This document shows positions 25,520 to 33,667 of a stretch of 64,000 bases of DNA, piece by piece; the first letter of the stretch is position 1, and every line of letters begins with the position of its first letter. A program made the translations under genes and the position numbers. The notes beneath the pieces are model-generated. The model worked only from the letters and a program-made list of their open reading frames with translations, did no database searches and was not told the DNA's origin. This stretch comes from Bacteroidota bacterium (GTDB lineage: Bacteria > Bacteroidota > Bacteroidia > Chitinophagales > Chitinophagaceae): positions 124,001 through 188,000 of the forward strand of contig JAFDZS010000008.1 in the NCBI GenBank assembly GCA_018266775.1, given 5' to 3'.

Positions 25520-26262
25520 TACTTAATGGTTTGAATGGTGATTCCTTCCCTTATTAAATATTCATACAGCCGCTGAACAAATGAAACGGCATGCTGGCCA
25601 TCTCCGTGTATACACACTGTATCAGCCTGTATGGAAATTAAATTACCTGTTGTTGTCAATACATTTTTTTGTTCAATCATTTGCTGCACCTGTTGTATGG
25701 CTGCTGTTTCATTTTTAATTAAAGCATTGGGTTGCGTGCGTGGTGTTAATGATCCATCGGGCTGATAAGTTCTGTCTGCAAATACTTCCTGCGCTGTTCT
25801 TAATCCCGCCTGTTGTGCTTTATCAATCATTACTGAACCTGATAATCCATAAACAATGAGAGAATCATCCACTGCTTTAATGGCATCTGCAATTACCTGT
25901 GCAATATTTTCATTTCTTGCTGCCATATTATATAACGCACCATGTGGTTTTACATGATGCAATACAGTACCCATTGCAGCAGCCGTTTCTTTCATTAACT
26001 GAATTTGCTCCGTTACGAGTTGGTATAATTCAGATGCTGACAAATACATTTCTGTGCGCCCAAAATTATTTCTGTCGTTAAACGATGGATGTGCACCAAT
26101 AGCAACACCATACTTTATGCATAATGCCATCACTGTTTTTATTTCATCCACACTTCCTGCATGATAGCCGCACGCAATATTGGCACTGCTGATGTATGGC
26201 ATCAACAAAGCTTCGTTGCCCATTCCCTCGCCCATATCACAATTGAGATCGATATGCTTCAT
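25516..26262 (-). CDS. pxpA: 5-oxoprolinase subunit A (LamB/YcsF family)
   Basis: This 248-residue protein begins KHIDLNCDMGEGMG, the family signature. It also has NIACGYHAGS, GAHPSFNDRNNFGR, HVKPHGALYN, VFADRTYQPDGSLTPR and CIHGDGQHAV, all conserved family blocks. Together with PxpB and PxpC it forms the prokaryotic ATP-dependent 5-oxoprolinase, which opens 5-oxoproline to glutamate. The start overlaps the pxpC end by 26 bases and its stop overlaps the transporter start by four bases. All three subunits are adjacent, so the enzyme is likely complete. Confidence 0.94.
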   Translation of the reverse strand: MKHIDLNCDMGEGMGNEALLMPYISSANIACGYHAGSVDEIKTVMALCIKYGVAIGAHPSFNDRNNFGRTEMYLSASELYQLVTEQIQLMKETAAAMGTVLHHVKPHGALYNMAARNENIAQVIADAIKAVDDSLIVYGLSGSVMIDKAQQAGLRTAQEVFADRTYQPDGSLTPRTQPNALIKNETAAIQQVQQMIEQKNVLTTTGNLISIQADTVCIHGDGQHAVSFVQRLYEYLIREGITIQTIKY

Positions 26263-27214
26263 AATATTGCTGGCAGCCTCTTTTTAACTGGTTCAGTAAT
26301 TGATGTGTTGAAAGTAATATTTCTTCAGCTTCTGCAACAGCAATCATTTTAAACTGCATACTGCTGTTGATGGGCAATTGTGCCAGCCTGGGTAAATCGG
26401 CTGTAATAACTCCCGCAATTCTTGGATAACCTCCTGTAGTTTGATGATCGGCCATTAAAATAATCACCTGCCCGTTGGGCAGTAACTGTACTGTTCCAAA
26501 ACTTACTGCAGATGAAACCATTTCACGGTGGTTCTCTTCCATCAACGGTACGCCCTGCAACCGGTAACCCATCCTGTCTGCATATTTGGTTACAGTAAAA
26601 GTAGTGTGCATGAATAATTGGGCAGCGGTATTATCCAGTACATTCCATTCCGGCCCGGCAATACAACGAATGATATTGGAAGGAACATACATGGAACGGA
26701 TAGCCGCAGTTGCCACGGCAATCTTTTTTAAAAATACATCAGGAATATTTTTTTGCAGGTGGAGCACATCATTCTTTTGCAGCATGCGCCCATGAAAGCC
26801 GCCAATTTTTAATTTCAAATGCGTACTGCTGCTGCCCATCCATTCCTGCACTTTCAAACCACCATGAATGCCAATATATACCCTTGCGCCATTGATGATC
26901 CTATCAAAATGCAATGCATCATTTTGCCGTACATAGATGGGCTGAAACATGCGTACAGGGTTGCCGTTAATATGTGCATCAAAATCAGCACCGGCAATAC
27001 AAATAATTGCGGCAGATTGAAACTGCATTGCTGCCGCAGGAAAATGCATTTCAATAACTGGTGTATCAGCTGCATTGTTTACAAGATAGTTTGCTGCCGT
27101 TGCTGCAAAAAAATCCATCACGCCGTTACTGCCGATGCCCAGCGAACGGTAACCCGTTCTGCCCAAATCCTGTATGGTGGTGCAAAGCCCTGGTTTATGA
27201 ATGACGATGGACAT
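26237..27214 (-). CDS. pxpC: 5-oxoprolinase subunit C (biotin-dependent carboxyltransferase domain family)
   Basis: The ATG at 27214 gives about 325 residues beginning MSIVIHKPGLCTTIQDLGR; the longer ORF start at 27250 is not supported by the family. Other family marks are GYRSLGIGSNGVMD, IHGGLKVQEWMGSSST, YADRMGYRLQG and MADHQTTGGYPRI. It corresponds to KipA of Bacillus and to the urea-amidolyase/carboxyltransferase subdomain 2. It overlaps pxpB by 20 bases and pxpA by 26, so the three are translationally linked. Confidence 0.93.
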   Translation of the reverse strand: MSIVIHKPGLCTTIQDLGRTGYRSLGIGSNGVMDFFAATAANYLVNNAADTPVIEMHFPAAAMQFQSAAIICIAGADFDAHINGNPVRMFQPIYVRQNDALHFDRIINGARVYIGIHGGLKVQEWMGSSSTHLKLKIGGFHGRMLQKNDVLHLQKNIPDVFLKKIAVATAAIRSMYVPSNIIRCIAGPEWNVLDNTAAQLFMHTTFTVTKYADRMGYRLQGVPLMEENHREMVSSAVSFGTVQLLPNGQVIILMADHQTTGGYPRIAGVITADLPRLAQLPINSSMQFKMIAVAEAEEILLSTHQLLNQLKRGCQQYYEAYRSQL

Positions 27215-27869
27215 TAGTGGCGTTGAATGTTGTTTTATCAATTGGAACAAACTGCACTTTGTCTCCAGCTTTTAATAAACAGGGTTGTGTTGCCGATGGA
27301 TCGAACAGTTGCAATGGTGTGGTACCAATCAATTGCCATCCACCGGGTGAATCAAGCGGATAAATTCCGGTTTGTGCACCGGCAATGCCTACACTTCCGG
27401 CTGGTACATGCATCTGCGGTTGTGCTTTACGTGGTGTATTGATTTTTTCATCCACCATGCCCATATAAGCAAAGCCTGGTAAAAAGCCGGTCATAAACAC
27501 GCGGTATGTTTTGGAATGATGCAACGTAATCACTTCTTCAACTGTAATGTGATGTTGCGCAGCAATATACTCCAGGTCTTCCCCATTATAATAAACAGGA
27601 ATGCGGATGCAATCCTGCGGTTGATGAAATTGTTTTTCGTCCAGCCTATTCATCAACTGCAATACATATTGCTTTACCCATTCAAAAGCACTGTTGCCGT
27701 TTTTGTTATTTTGCCTTACAGTAACCGCATCATAGTATACCGCTATTGATGCATAAGCCGGCACTGCTTCTATATATCCTTTAAATGGATGTTGCTGCAG
27801 CAAACTGTACAGGTCAATCACGGTTTCATTTACCGTTGTATTAATGACATTGCCGAATGAAAGCAGCAA
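27195..27869 (-). CDS. pxpB: 5-oxoprolinase subunit B (KipI/PxpB); start uncertain
   Basis: This is the first gene of the pxp unit. Family marks are GYIEAVPAYASIAVYYD, VYYNGEDLEYIAAQHHI, YRVFMTGFLPGFAYMG and VGIAGAQTGIYPLDSPGGW. The first standard start is the TTG at 27869 (224 residues). However, the frame stays open upstream and encodes FDIAPLNENTLLLSFGN, which looks like the family's first strand (PLG-x-ALLV-x-FG). No ATG, GTG or TTG precedes it, only ATT at 27914 and ATA at 27923. I infer a non-standard start near 27914-27923. A -7 box just upstream (27941-27934) fits a very short leader. Confidence 0.9.
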   Translation of the reverse strand: MLLSFGNVINTTVNETVIDLYSLLQQHPFKGYIEAVPAYASIAVYYDAVTVRQNNKNGNSAFEWVKQYVLQLMNRLDEKQFHQPQDCIRIPVYYNGEDLEYIAAQHHITVEEVITLHHSKTYRVFMTGFLPGFAYMGMVDEKINTPRKAQPQMHVPAGSVGIAGAQTGIYPLDSPGGWQLIGTTPLQLFDPSATQPCLLKAGDKVQFVPIDKTTFNATNVHRHS

Positions 27870-27933
27870 GGTATTTTCATTTAATGGGGCAATATCGAAA
27901 GGCTGTGCAGAAATAAGTGCTATTTTAGTTTTT

Positions 27934-27941
27934 CAAATGTA
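27934..27941 (-). promoter_or_regulatory. Candidate -7 box of the pxp unit
   Basis: TACATTTG on the minus strand (27941-27934) matches TAnnTTTG exactly. No convincing TTTG was found 19-21 bases upstream. It lies between pxpB and the divergent DUF2891 gene and predicts transcription from about 27928. Confidence 0.4.
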
Positions 27942-27950
27942 ATTACAATA

Positions 27951-29036
27951 ATGCGTAAAATAACTTTTGTGTGCCTTGCACTGTTGCTGTTCATTTTCTC
28001 TGTTTCGGCACAGGACAGTTTATACATCAGCCGCAACGGGCAATTACTACTTACTGCATCCGGCGCATCGCACTTTGCGGCATTGCCGTTACGCTGTGCC
28101 GAAAAAGAATGGCCTTATAAAACGGGCATCACTTTTTCTGACAGCAGCTTACTGACTGCACCACAAAATTATCATCCTGCATTTTTTGGCTGCTTCGACT
28201 GGCACAGCAGTGTGCATGGCCACTGGATGCTGGCACGATTGCTGAGAACTTTTCCATCGTTGAAAGAGGGTGCTGCTATCCGTGAATTGTTCAATAAACA
28301 TTTTACTGAAAAAAATATGCAGCAGGAAATACTCATTTTTAAAAATAAAGAGAACAAGGGTTTTGAACGTACTTATGGCTGGGCATGGTTATTACAATTA
28401 GAAGATGAATTACTGCAATGGAATGACGTTGACGCCAAACGCTGGGCAGCTGCTGTACAACCTTTAGCCACAACCTTATCACAGCTTACCGTTTCTTACC
28501 TGGATAAATTAGTTTATCCCATTCGTGTGGGTGAACACAGTAACCTGGCTTTTGGTTTAAGTATGATGTATGATTATGCATTGCATCAAAACGATACGTC
28601 GTTAAGCAATGCCATTCAAAAAGCAGCACTGCGTTTTTATGCAAAAGATGAAAACTGCCCTTTCAGTTGGGAACCCGGTGGCAATGATTTTTTAAGCCCC
28701 TGTTTGGAAGAAGCTGATTTAATGCGCAAGGTTTTACCTGCTGCACAATATATAAACTGGTTAAAAAAATTCATGCCGCAATTGTTTGACCCCAATTTTA
28801 CTATAGCGCCCGGAAAAGTTAACGACAGAACAGATGGTAAATTGATTCACTTAGATGGATTGAATTTAAGCCGTGCCTGGTGCCTGAAAGGTATTGCTGC
28901 TGTTACAAAAAACAAACACATTTTACAATTGGCAAATGAACATTTGAATGCTGCTTTGCCACAAGTGGCCAGTGGTAATTATGAAGGAGAACACTGGCTG
29001 GCTTCTTTTGCAGTGTATGCGTTGATGGGGAAATAG
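27951..29036 (+). CDS. DUF2891 family exported protein
   Basis: This is a 361-residue protein with a signal peptide (FVCLALLLFIFSVSAQ). The DUF2891 block FFGCFDWHSSVHGHWMLAR is at about residues 79-97, and later GWAWLLQLEDELLQW, RVGEHSNLAFGLSMMYDYAL and CPFSWEPGGNDFLSPCLEEA are the family's conserved segments. The fold is probably an alpha/alpha toroid as in some glycan-processing enzymes, and function is unknown. The conserved Trp, His and Glu residues look catalytic. It is divergent from the pxp unit with a shared 80-base spacer, but no functional link is known. Confidence 0.85.
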   Translation: MRKITFVCLALLLFIFSVSAQDSLYISRNGQLLLTASGASHFAALPLRCAEKEWPYKTGITFSDSSLLTAPQNYHPAFFGCFDWHSSVHGHWMLARLLRTFPSLKEGAAIRELFNKHFTEKNMQQEILIFKNKENKGFERTYGWAWLLQLEDELLQWNDVDAKRWAAAVQPLATTLSQLTVSYLDKLVYPIRVGEHSNLAFGLSMMYDYALHQNDTSLSNAIQKAALRFYAKDENCPFSWEPGGNDFLSPCLEEADLMRKVLPAAQYINWLKKFMPQLFDPNFTIAPGKVNDRTDGKLIHLDGLNLSRAWCLKGIAAVTKNKHILQLANEHLNAALPQVASGNYEGEHWLASFAVYALMGK

Positions 29037-29227
29037 TTTATTGGGTGATTGGTTTATTTGTTTATTGGTATAAAAGTATATAAGGGTACACGCGTTAAAG
29101 TTTATAGTAGCTTAAAATTGTTTGAGGCTTTCGCAACCTTATTTACTTTATATACTTTCCTGCCGTTATAAACTGCTAAACAATAAGTAAAAGCTTCGCT
29201 ACTTTATATACTGTATACTTTATTTAC

Positions 29228-30082
29228 TTATCTGCCTTCCCCATACGCATAAAAACCTTTCCCGCTCTTTCTTCCCAAATTACCTTCTTTAACTTTTTGT
29301 ATTTGCAGTGGCGATGGTGTAAAACGTTCTGCTTTATCAAAGGCTTCATATACACTTTGCGATACAGCTAAATTAACATCCATACCAATCAGGTCCATTA
29401 ATTTAAACGGGCCCATTTTAAAGCCACTGGCTTCCATAATGGCATCAACGTTTTCGACAGAGGCAAATCCTTTTTCAACCAGTTTCATCGCTTCCAGGTA
29501 ATAATGGCGGGCTACACGGTTTACAATAAAGCCCGGCGCATCTTTACACAAAACCGGTACTTTATTCATTTGTTTGCAGAGCTGAACAATCCTGTCTGCT
29601 ATTGCATCATCAGTTTGTTTTCCTTTTACCACTTCCACTAATTTCATCAATGGTGCCGGATTGAAAAAATGCATGCCCACCACTCTTTCAGGGTGTTTAA
29701 CTGCAGACTGTATATCACTGATGGAAAGTGACGATGTGTTGCTGGCAAAAATGGCACCAGGATGATTTACTTGCGCCAGTTGGTTGAACACGGCAACTTT
29801 TGCTTCCATTTTTTCTACGATGGCTTCAATGAATACATCAGCGATGCAATGATTCGTATCGCTTACAGTTTTGATGCGCTGAAGAGTATTGATTTTTTCT
29901 GCTGTGGTAATTTTATTTTTATCAACCAATAGCTGCAGGTTTATTTCTATGCCCTGTATGGCTTTGGCCAGCATATCAGTATTAATATCGAACAACAATG
30001 TATCAAAACCACTTTGTGCCGATACCTGTGCAATACCGCTGCCCATGGTTCCGGCTCCAATAACGCATATGGTAGAAATCAT
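29228..30082 (-). CDS. 3-hydroxybutyryl-CoA dehydrogenase
   Basis: This 284-residue cytosolic enzyme oxidises or reduces 3-hydroxyacyl-CoA with NAD(P). The N-terminal Rossmann motif is VIGAGTMGSGIAQV. The catalytic pair is in VVGMHFFNPAPLMKLVEVV (His in MHFFNP, Glu in VEVV), and the C-terminal domain has PGFIVNRVARHYYLEAM and FKLMDLIGMDVN. This short form without a hydratase domain is the Hbd/PaaH type. It lies downstream of pheS on the same strand but 190 bases away, so it is probably separate. Likely roles are fatty-acid or phenylacetate breakdown, or butyrate-type metabolism. Confidence 0.92.
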   Translation of the reverse strand: MISTICVIGAGTMGSGIAQVSAQSGFDTLLFDINTDMLAKAIQGIEINLQLLVDKNKITTAEKINTLQRIKTVSDTNHCIADVFIEAIVEKMEAKVAVFNQLAQVNHPGAIFASNTSSLSISDIQSAVKHPERVVGMHFFNPAPLMKLVEVVKGKQTDDAIADRIVQLCKQMNKVPVLCKDAPGFIVNRVARHYYLEAMKLVEKGFASVENVDAIMEASGFKMGPFKLMDLIGMDVNLAVSQSVYEAFDKAERFTPSPLQIQKVKEGNLGRKSGKGFYAYGEGR

Positions 30083-30129
30083 ACTTATTGAAACTATAAA
30101 TTGATTGTTAGATTCGGCAAAATTTAAAA

Positions 30130-30228
30130 TTAAAGCCTAGCTAGAAAAGATTTCGCAGAACGGCTTTTTGTTTTTCCATTAGCAGCTCTATTAGCCTGTC
30201 GCATACCTTTTGCTACAGACAAAATCAT
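30130..30228 (-). CDS. Possible small basic protein (32 residues)
   Basis: A 32-codon frame in the gap between pheS and hbd starts MILSVAKGMRQANRAANG and ends SAKSFLARL. A quarter of its residues are Lys or Arg. It could be a small nucleic-acid- or membrane-binding peptide, or chance. No clear promoter or ribosome site was seen. Confidence 0.2.
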   Translation of the reverse strand: MILSVAKGMRQANRAANGKTKSRSAKSFLARL

Positions 30229-30272
30229 ATTTTTTTTGTACCCTTTCTTCAAACAAAAAATCAATTTCTTTT

Positions 30273-31295
30273 TTACACCGCACTCGTAAACTGTTTCAAA
30301 AAGCGTACATCATTTTCACTAAACAGGCGCAGGTCTTTAATCTGGTATTTGAGCATCGTGATTCTTTCAATGCCCATACCAAATGCAAAACCGGTGTATT
30401 TATTACTGTCTATACCACAATTCTCCAGCACATTGGGGTGCACCATACCGCAACCTAAAATTTCAACCCAGCCGGTATGCTTGCACACATTGCAACCACT
30501 GCCGCCACAAATGAGACAGCTGATGTCCATTTCTGCACTTGGTTCAGTAAAAGGGAAATAGCTGGGGCGGAAACGAATCTTCACTGTTGAACCAAACATT
30601 TCCTGTACAAAGAAGTATAAAGTTTGTTTCAGGTCGGCAAACGAAACATTTTCTGCAATGTACAATCCTTCCACCTGGTGAAAGAAGCAATGCGCCCTTG
30701 CACTGATGGTTTCATTACGGTACACACGGCCGGGGCAAATAATACGAATGGGCAGTTTGCCTTTTTCCATTTCACGCACCTGCACACTGCTGGTATGCGT
30801 ACGCAGCAACCAATCTGGGTTCTGGCTGATGTAAAAAGTATCCTGCATGTCACGTGCCGGATGATTCTCCGGTAAATTCAATGCAGAGAAATTATGAAAA
30901 TCATCTTCTATTTCCGGCCCTTCAGCCACAGCAAAACCTAAACGCTGAAAAATGCTGATGATTTTATTTTTTACCAAACTGATAGGATGACGGCTGCCCA
31001 ACGGAATATTGTCGCCGGGTAAAGTAAAATCAATGGATGAAGCTGCAGCTGTACTTTGTTCTTCTGCAACCTGCAGCAATGATTCATGTTTGGCTTCGGT
31101 AAATATTTTAAATTCGTTCAGCAACTGGCCTGCTGCTTTTTTATTTTCAGGTGCCACGTTCTTCATTTCGCCCATAATATTTTTTACAATACCTTTTGTG
31201 CCGAGGTATTTAATGCGGAATGCTTCTGCATCGCCGCCGTTCCATGCAGCAATTTCTTCCTTCAATGCTGTAATCTGGTTTGCCAGTTGTTCCAT
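30273..31295 (-). CDS. pheS: Phenylalanine-tRNA ligase alpha subunit
   Basis: This is a 340-residue class II synthetase subunit. An N-terminal coiled coil binds tRNA (~1-90). Motif 1 is around GSRHPISLVKNKIISIF, motif 2 includes RAHCFFHQVEGLYI, and motif 3 is GFAFGMGIERITMLKY. The Cys-rich CLICGGSGCNVCKHTGWVEI is the zinc-type insertion seen in many bacterial PheS. PheS pairs with PheT, which is not in the window, so the genes are split as in many Bacteroidota. A TATCTTTG box lies four bases before the ATG, which would make the mRNA nearly leaderless. Confidence 0.96.
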   Translation of the reverse strand: MEQLANQITALKEEIAAWNGGDAEAFRIKYLGTKGIVKNIMGEMKNVAPENKKAAGQLLNEFKIFTEAKHESLLQVAEEQSTAAASSIDFTLPGDNIPLGSRHPISLVKNKIISIFQRLGFAVAEGPEIEDDFHNFSALNLPENHPARDMQDTFYISQNPDWLLRTHTSSVQVREMEKGKLPIRIICPGRVYRNETISARAHCFFHQVEGLYIAENVSFADLKQTLYFFVQEMFGSTVKIRFRPSYFPFTEPSAEMDISCLICGGSGCNVCKHTGWVEILGCGMVHPNVLENCGIDSNKYTGFAFGMGIERITMLKYQIKDLRLFSENDVRFLKQFTSAV

Positions 31296-31299
31296 GCCG

Positions 31300-31307
31300 C
31301 AAAGATA
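31300..31307 (-). promoter_or_regulatory. -7 box directly before pheS
   Basis: TATCTTTG at 31307-31300 on the minus strand matches TAnnTTTG and lies only four bases upstream of the pheS ATG. If used, transcription would start at or near the start codon (leaderless mRNA). No clear -33 box was found. Confidence 0.35.
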
Positions 31308-31496
31308 AGGATTTGCCTGTACAGGCGCTTTTGCTACGATTGTTTTCGTTTAGAGCATTTTTAACAACAGGAATATTGCAACTGCAATGGCACCAATATA
31401 TCTTCACATCATCAACCCACATTATTAATCAAAACCATTATGGACCCCGACCGAGATGCCTTTCCATTTGAAAGGCAGGCTGTACAAGCCACAACA

Positions 31497-32312
31497 ATGC
31501 TCTTTAAAACGACTTTTATTACTGTTGCCTTTTCTGCCTGCAACTATTATGAAACCAGCACCGCCAGTGCAGTAGGCCACATCCAGTTTTCCTTACCTGA
31601 TGATACTGTCAAAAAAACAATAGTTGTATTGCCAAAGAAAAAAAAGAAAACCATCTATCTCACTTTTGATGATGGCCCCAATAAAGGCACTAAAAAGATG
31701 ATGCATATTGTGGAAGAAGAACAGGTGCCCGTTACATTTTTTATTATTGGACAGCATGTATACGGCAGCGAAGAACAAACCAATGTTTTCGACAGCCTGG
31801 TGGCCTGCAAATACGTTGAAATTGCCAACCATAGTTATACACACGCTTTTCAAAATCATTACGCCCGTTTTTACACCGTACCAGACAGTGTTGTTAAAGA
31901 TTTCACCCGTTGTGCAGACAGCCTTAAACTAACGGCTAATATTGTACGCACCCCGGGCCGTAACATCTGGCGCACTGCAACCATCAGCAGCACAGACTTA
32001 CCGGCAAGTGCTGCTGCCGCCGATACCATTTACAAACGCGGATTTGCTGAAGTAGGCTGGGATGCCGAGTGGCAATTTGATGAACACCTGCAGCTAAAAT
32101 GTTCCAGCGATGCCATGGTAGCTGAAATTGACAGTTTGTTTGCAAAGGGAAAAACCAAAACACCCGATAACCTGGTATTATTGGCGCATGACCAGGTGTA
32201 TGCAGATAATATCGATTCAGCATCATTGCATGATTTGATTAAAAAACTAAAAGCAACTGATCTGTATGATTTTCAGATGATCAGCAAATACCCTGGGGTA
32301 AAGGAGCATTAA
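31497..32312 (+). CDS. Polysaccharide deacetylase (NodB) family lipoprotein
   Basis: The ATG at 31497 gives 271 residues with a short signal ending VAFSAC, a plausible though atypical lipobox; an ATG at 31440 is also in frame. The NodB domain starts at TIYLTFDDGPNKGTKKM, with the catalytic base and metal Asp in TFDDGP. The metal His pair is in EIANHSYTHAF (HxxxH). The deacetylase acts on N- or O-acetylated glycans, commonly peptidoglycan or surface polysaccharide. The Arg motif VRTPGRNIW and LVLLAHDQVYADN complete the site. Placement outside the cytoplasm fits a cell-wall or capsule substrate. Confidence 0.88.
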   Translation: MLFKTTFITVAFSACNYYETSTASAVGHIQFSLPDDTVKKTIVVLPKKKKKTIYLTFDDGPNKGTKKMMHIVEEEQVPVTFFIIGQHVYGSEEQTNVFDSLVACKYVEIANHSYTHAFQNHYARFYTVPDSVVKDFTRCADSLKLTANIVRTPGRNIWRTATISSTDLPASAAAADTIYKRGFAEVGWDAEWQFDEHLQLKCSSDAMVAEIDSLFAKGKTKTPDNLVLLAHDQVYADNIDSASLHDLIKKLKATDLYDFQMISKYPGVKEH

Positions 32313-32388
32313 ACCCATTCATTTTTAACAGCCCGGTGCTTGAATTGTAGCAGCAAAGCGCTATTTTTAATGTCTAAAATTTTTAATT

Positions 32389-33183
32389 ATGTCTTTATTT
32401 AAATCTGGTAATCCGGCACTTTCTGAAAACAGATTCAGAGATACTGTACTGGAAGATGTGGTGACTCATGAAAACGCCATGACAGTAAAAGGCACTTTGC
32501 AGAAGTTTGGCTTTTTATTCCTGATGACTTTAGGTACATCTTTTTATTCCTGGAAAGAAGCTACCCAGGGTGGAGATGCCTGGCCGTTAATACTTACCGG
32601 TGTTTTCGGTGGATTAGGAATCAGTATCGTTTTGATTTTTAAAAAAGAATGGAGCCCTTATATTGCTCCGCTTTATGCCCTGTGTGAAGGTTTATTCCTT
32701 GGGGCAATATCTGCTTATTATGAATACCGTGTATCCAGTGATGTGCAGGGATATTATTCCGGTGGTTACTCAGGTATTGTGATGCAGGCAATAGGACTTA
32801 CATTTTGTGTGGTGGGTGCGATGTACCTGTTATACAAATTCAACGTTATAAGAGCCACACAGAAATTTAAAGCAGTCATTGTTGTTGCTACGGTTGGCGT
32901 TGGTTTGTTTTATCTTATTTGCTGGGGGCTGTATTTGGGTTTTCATACAGCGCCGCCATCATTCACTTTTCAAAACACACCACTGGGAATTGGCTTTTCT
33001 CTTTTCGTAGTGGCACTGGCAGCACTCGACTTAATTTTAGATTTTGATATGGTGGAAAAAGGAGTTGAAATGGGCGCACCCAAATATATGGAATGGTATG
33101 GCGCTTATGGTTTATTAGTTACCATTGTTTGGTTATACCTTGAAATTCTGAGGTTATTATCCAAACTGAACAGCAGAAATTAA
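32389..33183 (+). CDS. Bax inhibitor-1/YccA family membrane protein
   Basis: This 264-residue protein has about seven transmembrane segments. The N-terminus NPALSENRFRDT is typical of the bacterial Bax1-I (YccA-like) subgroup. Conserved blocks include PLYALCEGLFLGAISAYYE and FDMVEKGVEMGAPKYMEWYG, with the acidic pair of the family's pH-sensitive site. Members form a calcium-leak-type fold; YccA of E. coli inhibits FtsH. It is probably in the inner membrane. It has its own terminator, shared with the convergent arsC. Confidence 0.9.
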   Translation: MSLFKSGNPALSENRFRDTVLEDVVTHENAMTVKGTLQKFGFLFLMTLGTSFYSWKEATQGGDAWPLILTGVFGGLGISIVLIFKKEWSPYIAPLYALCEGLFLGAISAYYEYRVSSDVQGYYSGGYSGIVMQAIGLTFCVVGAMYLLYKFNVIRATQKFKAVIVVATVGVGLFYLICWGLYLGFHTAPPSFTFQNTPLGIGFSLFVVALAALDLILDFDMVEKGVEMGAPKYMEWYGAYGLLVTIVWLYLEILRLLSKLNSRN

Positions 33184-33205
33184 TAATAAAAAATAACTGA
33201 TCAAT

Positions 33206-33235
33206 AAAAAACCGGAAGATAACTTCCGGTTTTTT
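33206..33235. terminator. Bidirectional terminator between BI-1 and arsC
   Basis: A perfect 12-bp stem AAAAACCGGAAG/CTTCCGGTTTTT (33206-33217 with 33224-33235) has T-tracts on either side. It ends the BI-1 transcript on the plus strand and the ars operon on the minus strand; the arsC stop codon begins three bases away. Confidence 0.88.
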
Positions 33236-33237
33236 TA

Positions 33238-33630
33238 TTACACTTCTTTAATCAGTTGCTGCACTTTTTCTTTTATAAAATCTCTTACTTTATTAAACGC
33301 TTCCGGTTCCATGTGTTTCGGGTCGGGAATTTGCCAGTCGATAAATTGTTTGGCGGGCATCCAGGGGCAGGCATCACCGCAGCCCATGGTTACCACTGCA
33401 TCAAAAGGTGCATAAGCTTTTACCTCATCCAAACTTTTACTGTCGTGCGTACTTAAATCGTATCCCAGTTCTTTCATGGCTGCTATAGCTTTGGGGTTTA
33501 CCATGCCGCTGGGTTTACTGCCTGCGCTATAGGCTTCAACATTTTCACCACCCAGTATTTTAGCAAATGCCTGGCTCATTTGTGAGCGATTGCTGTTTTC
33601 AATACAAACAAATAAAAGTTTCTTTTTCAT
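33238..33630 (-). CDS. arsC: Arsenate reductase, low-molecular-weight phosphatase type
   Basis: This 130-residue protein has the phosphatase loop CIENSNRS (Cys9, Arg15; CX5R). Two further cysteines are at about 84 and 88 in MGCGDACPWMP, the redox pair of thioredoxin-linked ArsC. The pattern PDPKHMEPEAFNKVRD follows the general-acid loop. It reduces arsenate to arsenite. It is the last gene of the ars operon. Because no ArsB or Acr3 pump follows it, the arsenite would have to be handled by methylation or by a pump elsewhere. Confidence 0.93.
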   Translation of the reverse strand: MKKKLLFVCIENSNRSQMSQAFAKILGGENVEAYSAGSKPSGMVNPKAIAAMKELGYDLSTHDSKSLDEVKAYAPFDAVVTMGCGDACPWMPAKQFIDWQIPDPKHMEPEAFNKVRDFIKEKVQQLIKEV

Positions 33631-33667
33631 AAATCTTTAGGCTGATATTTTTTTAGGGCGTCAAATA

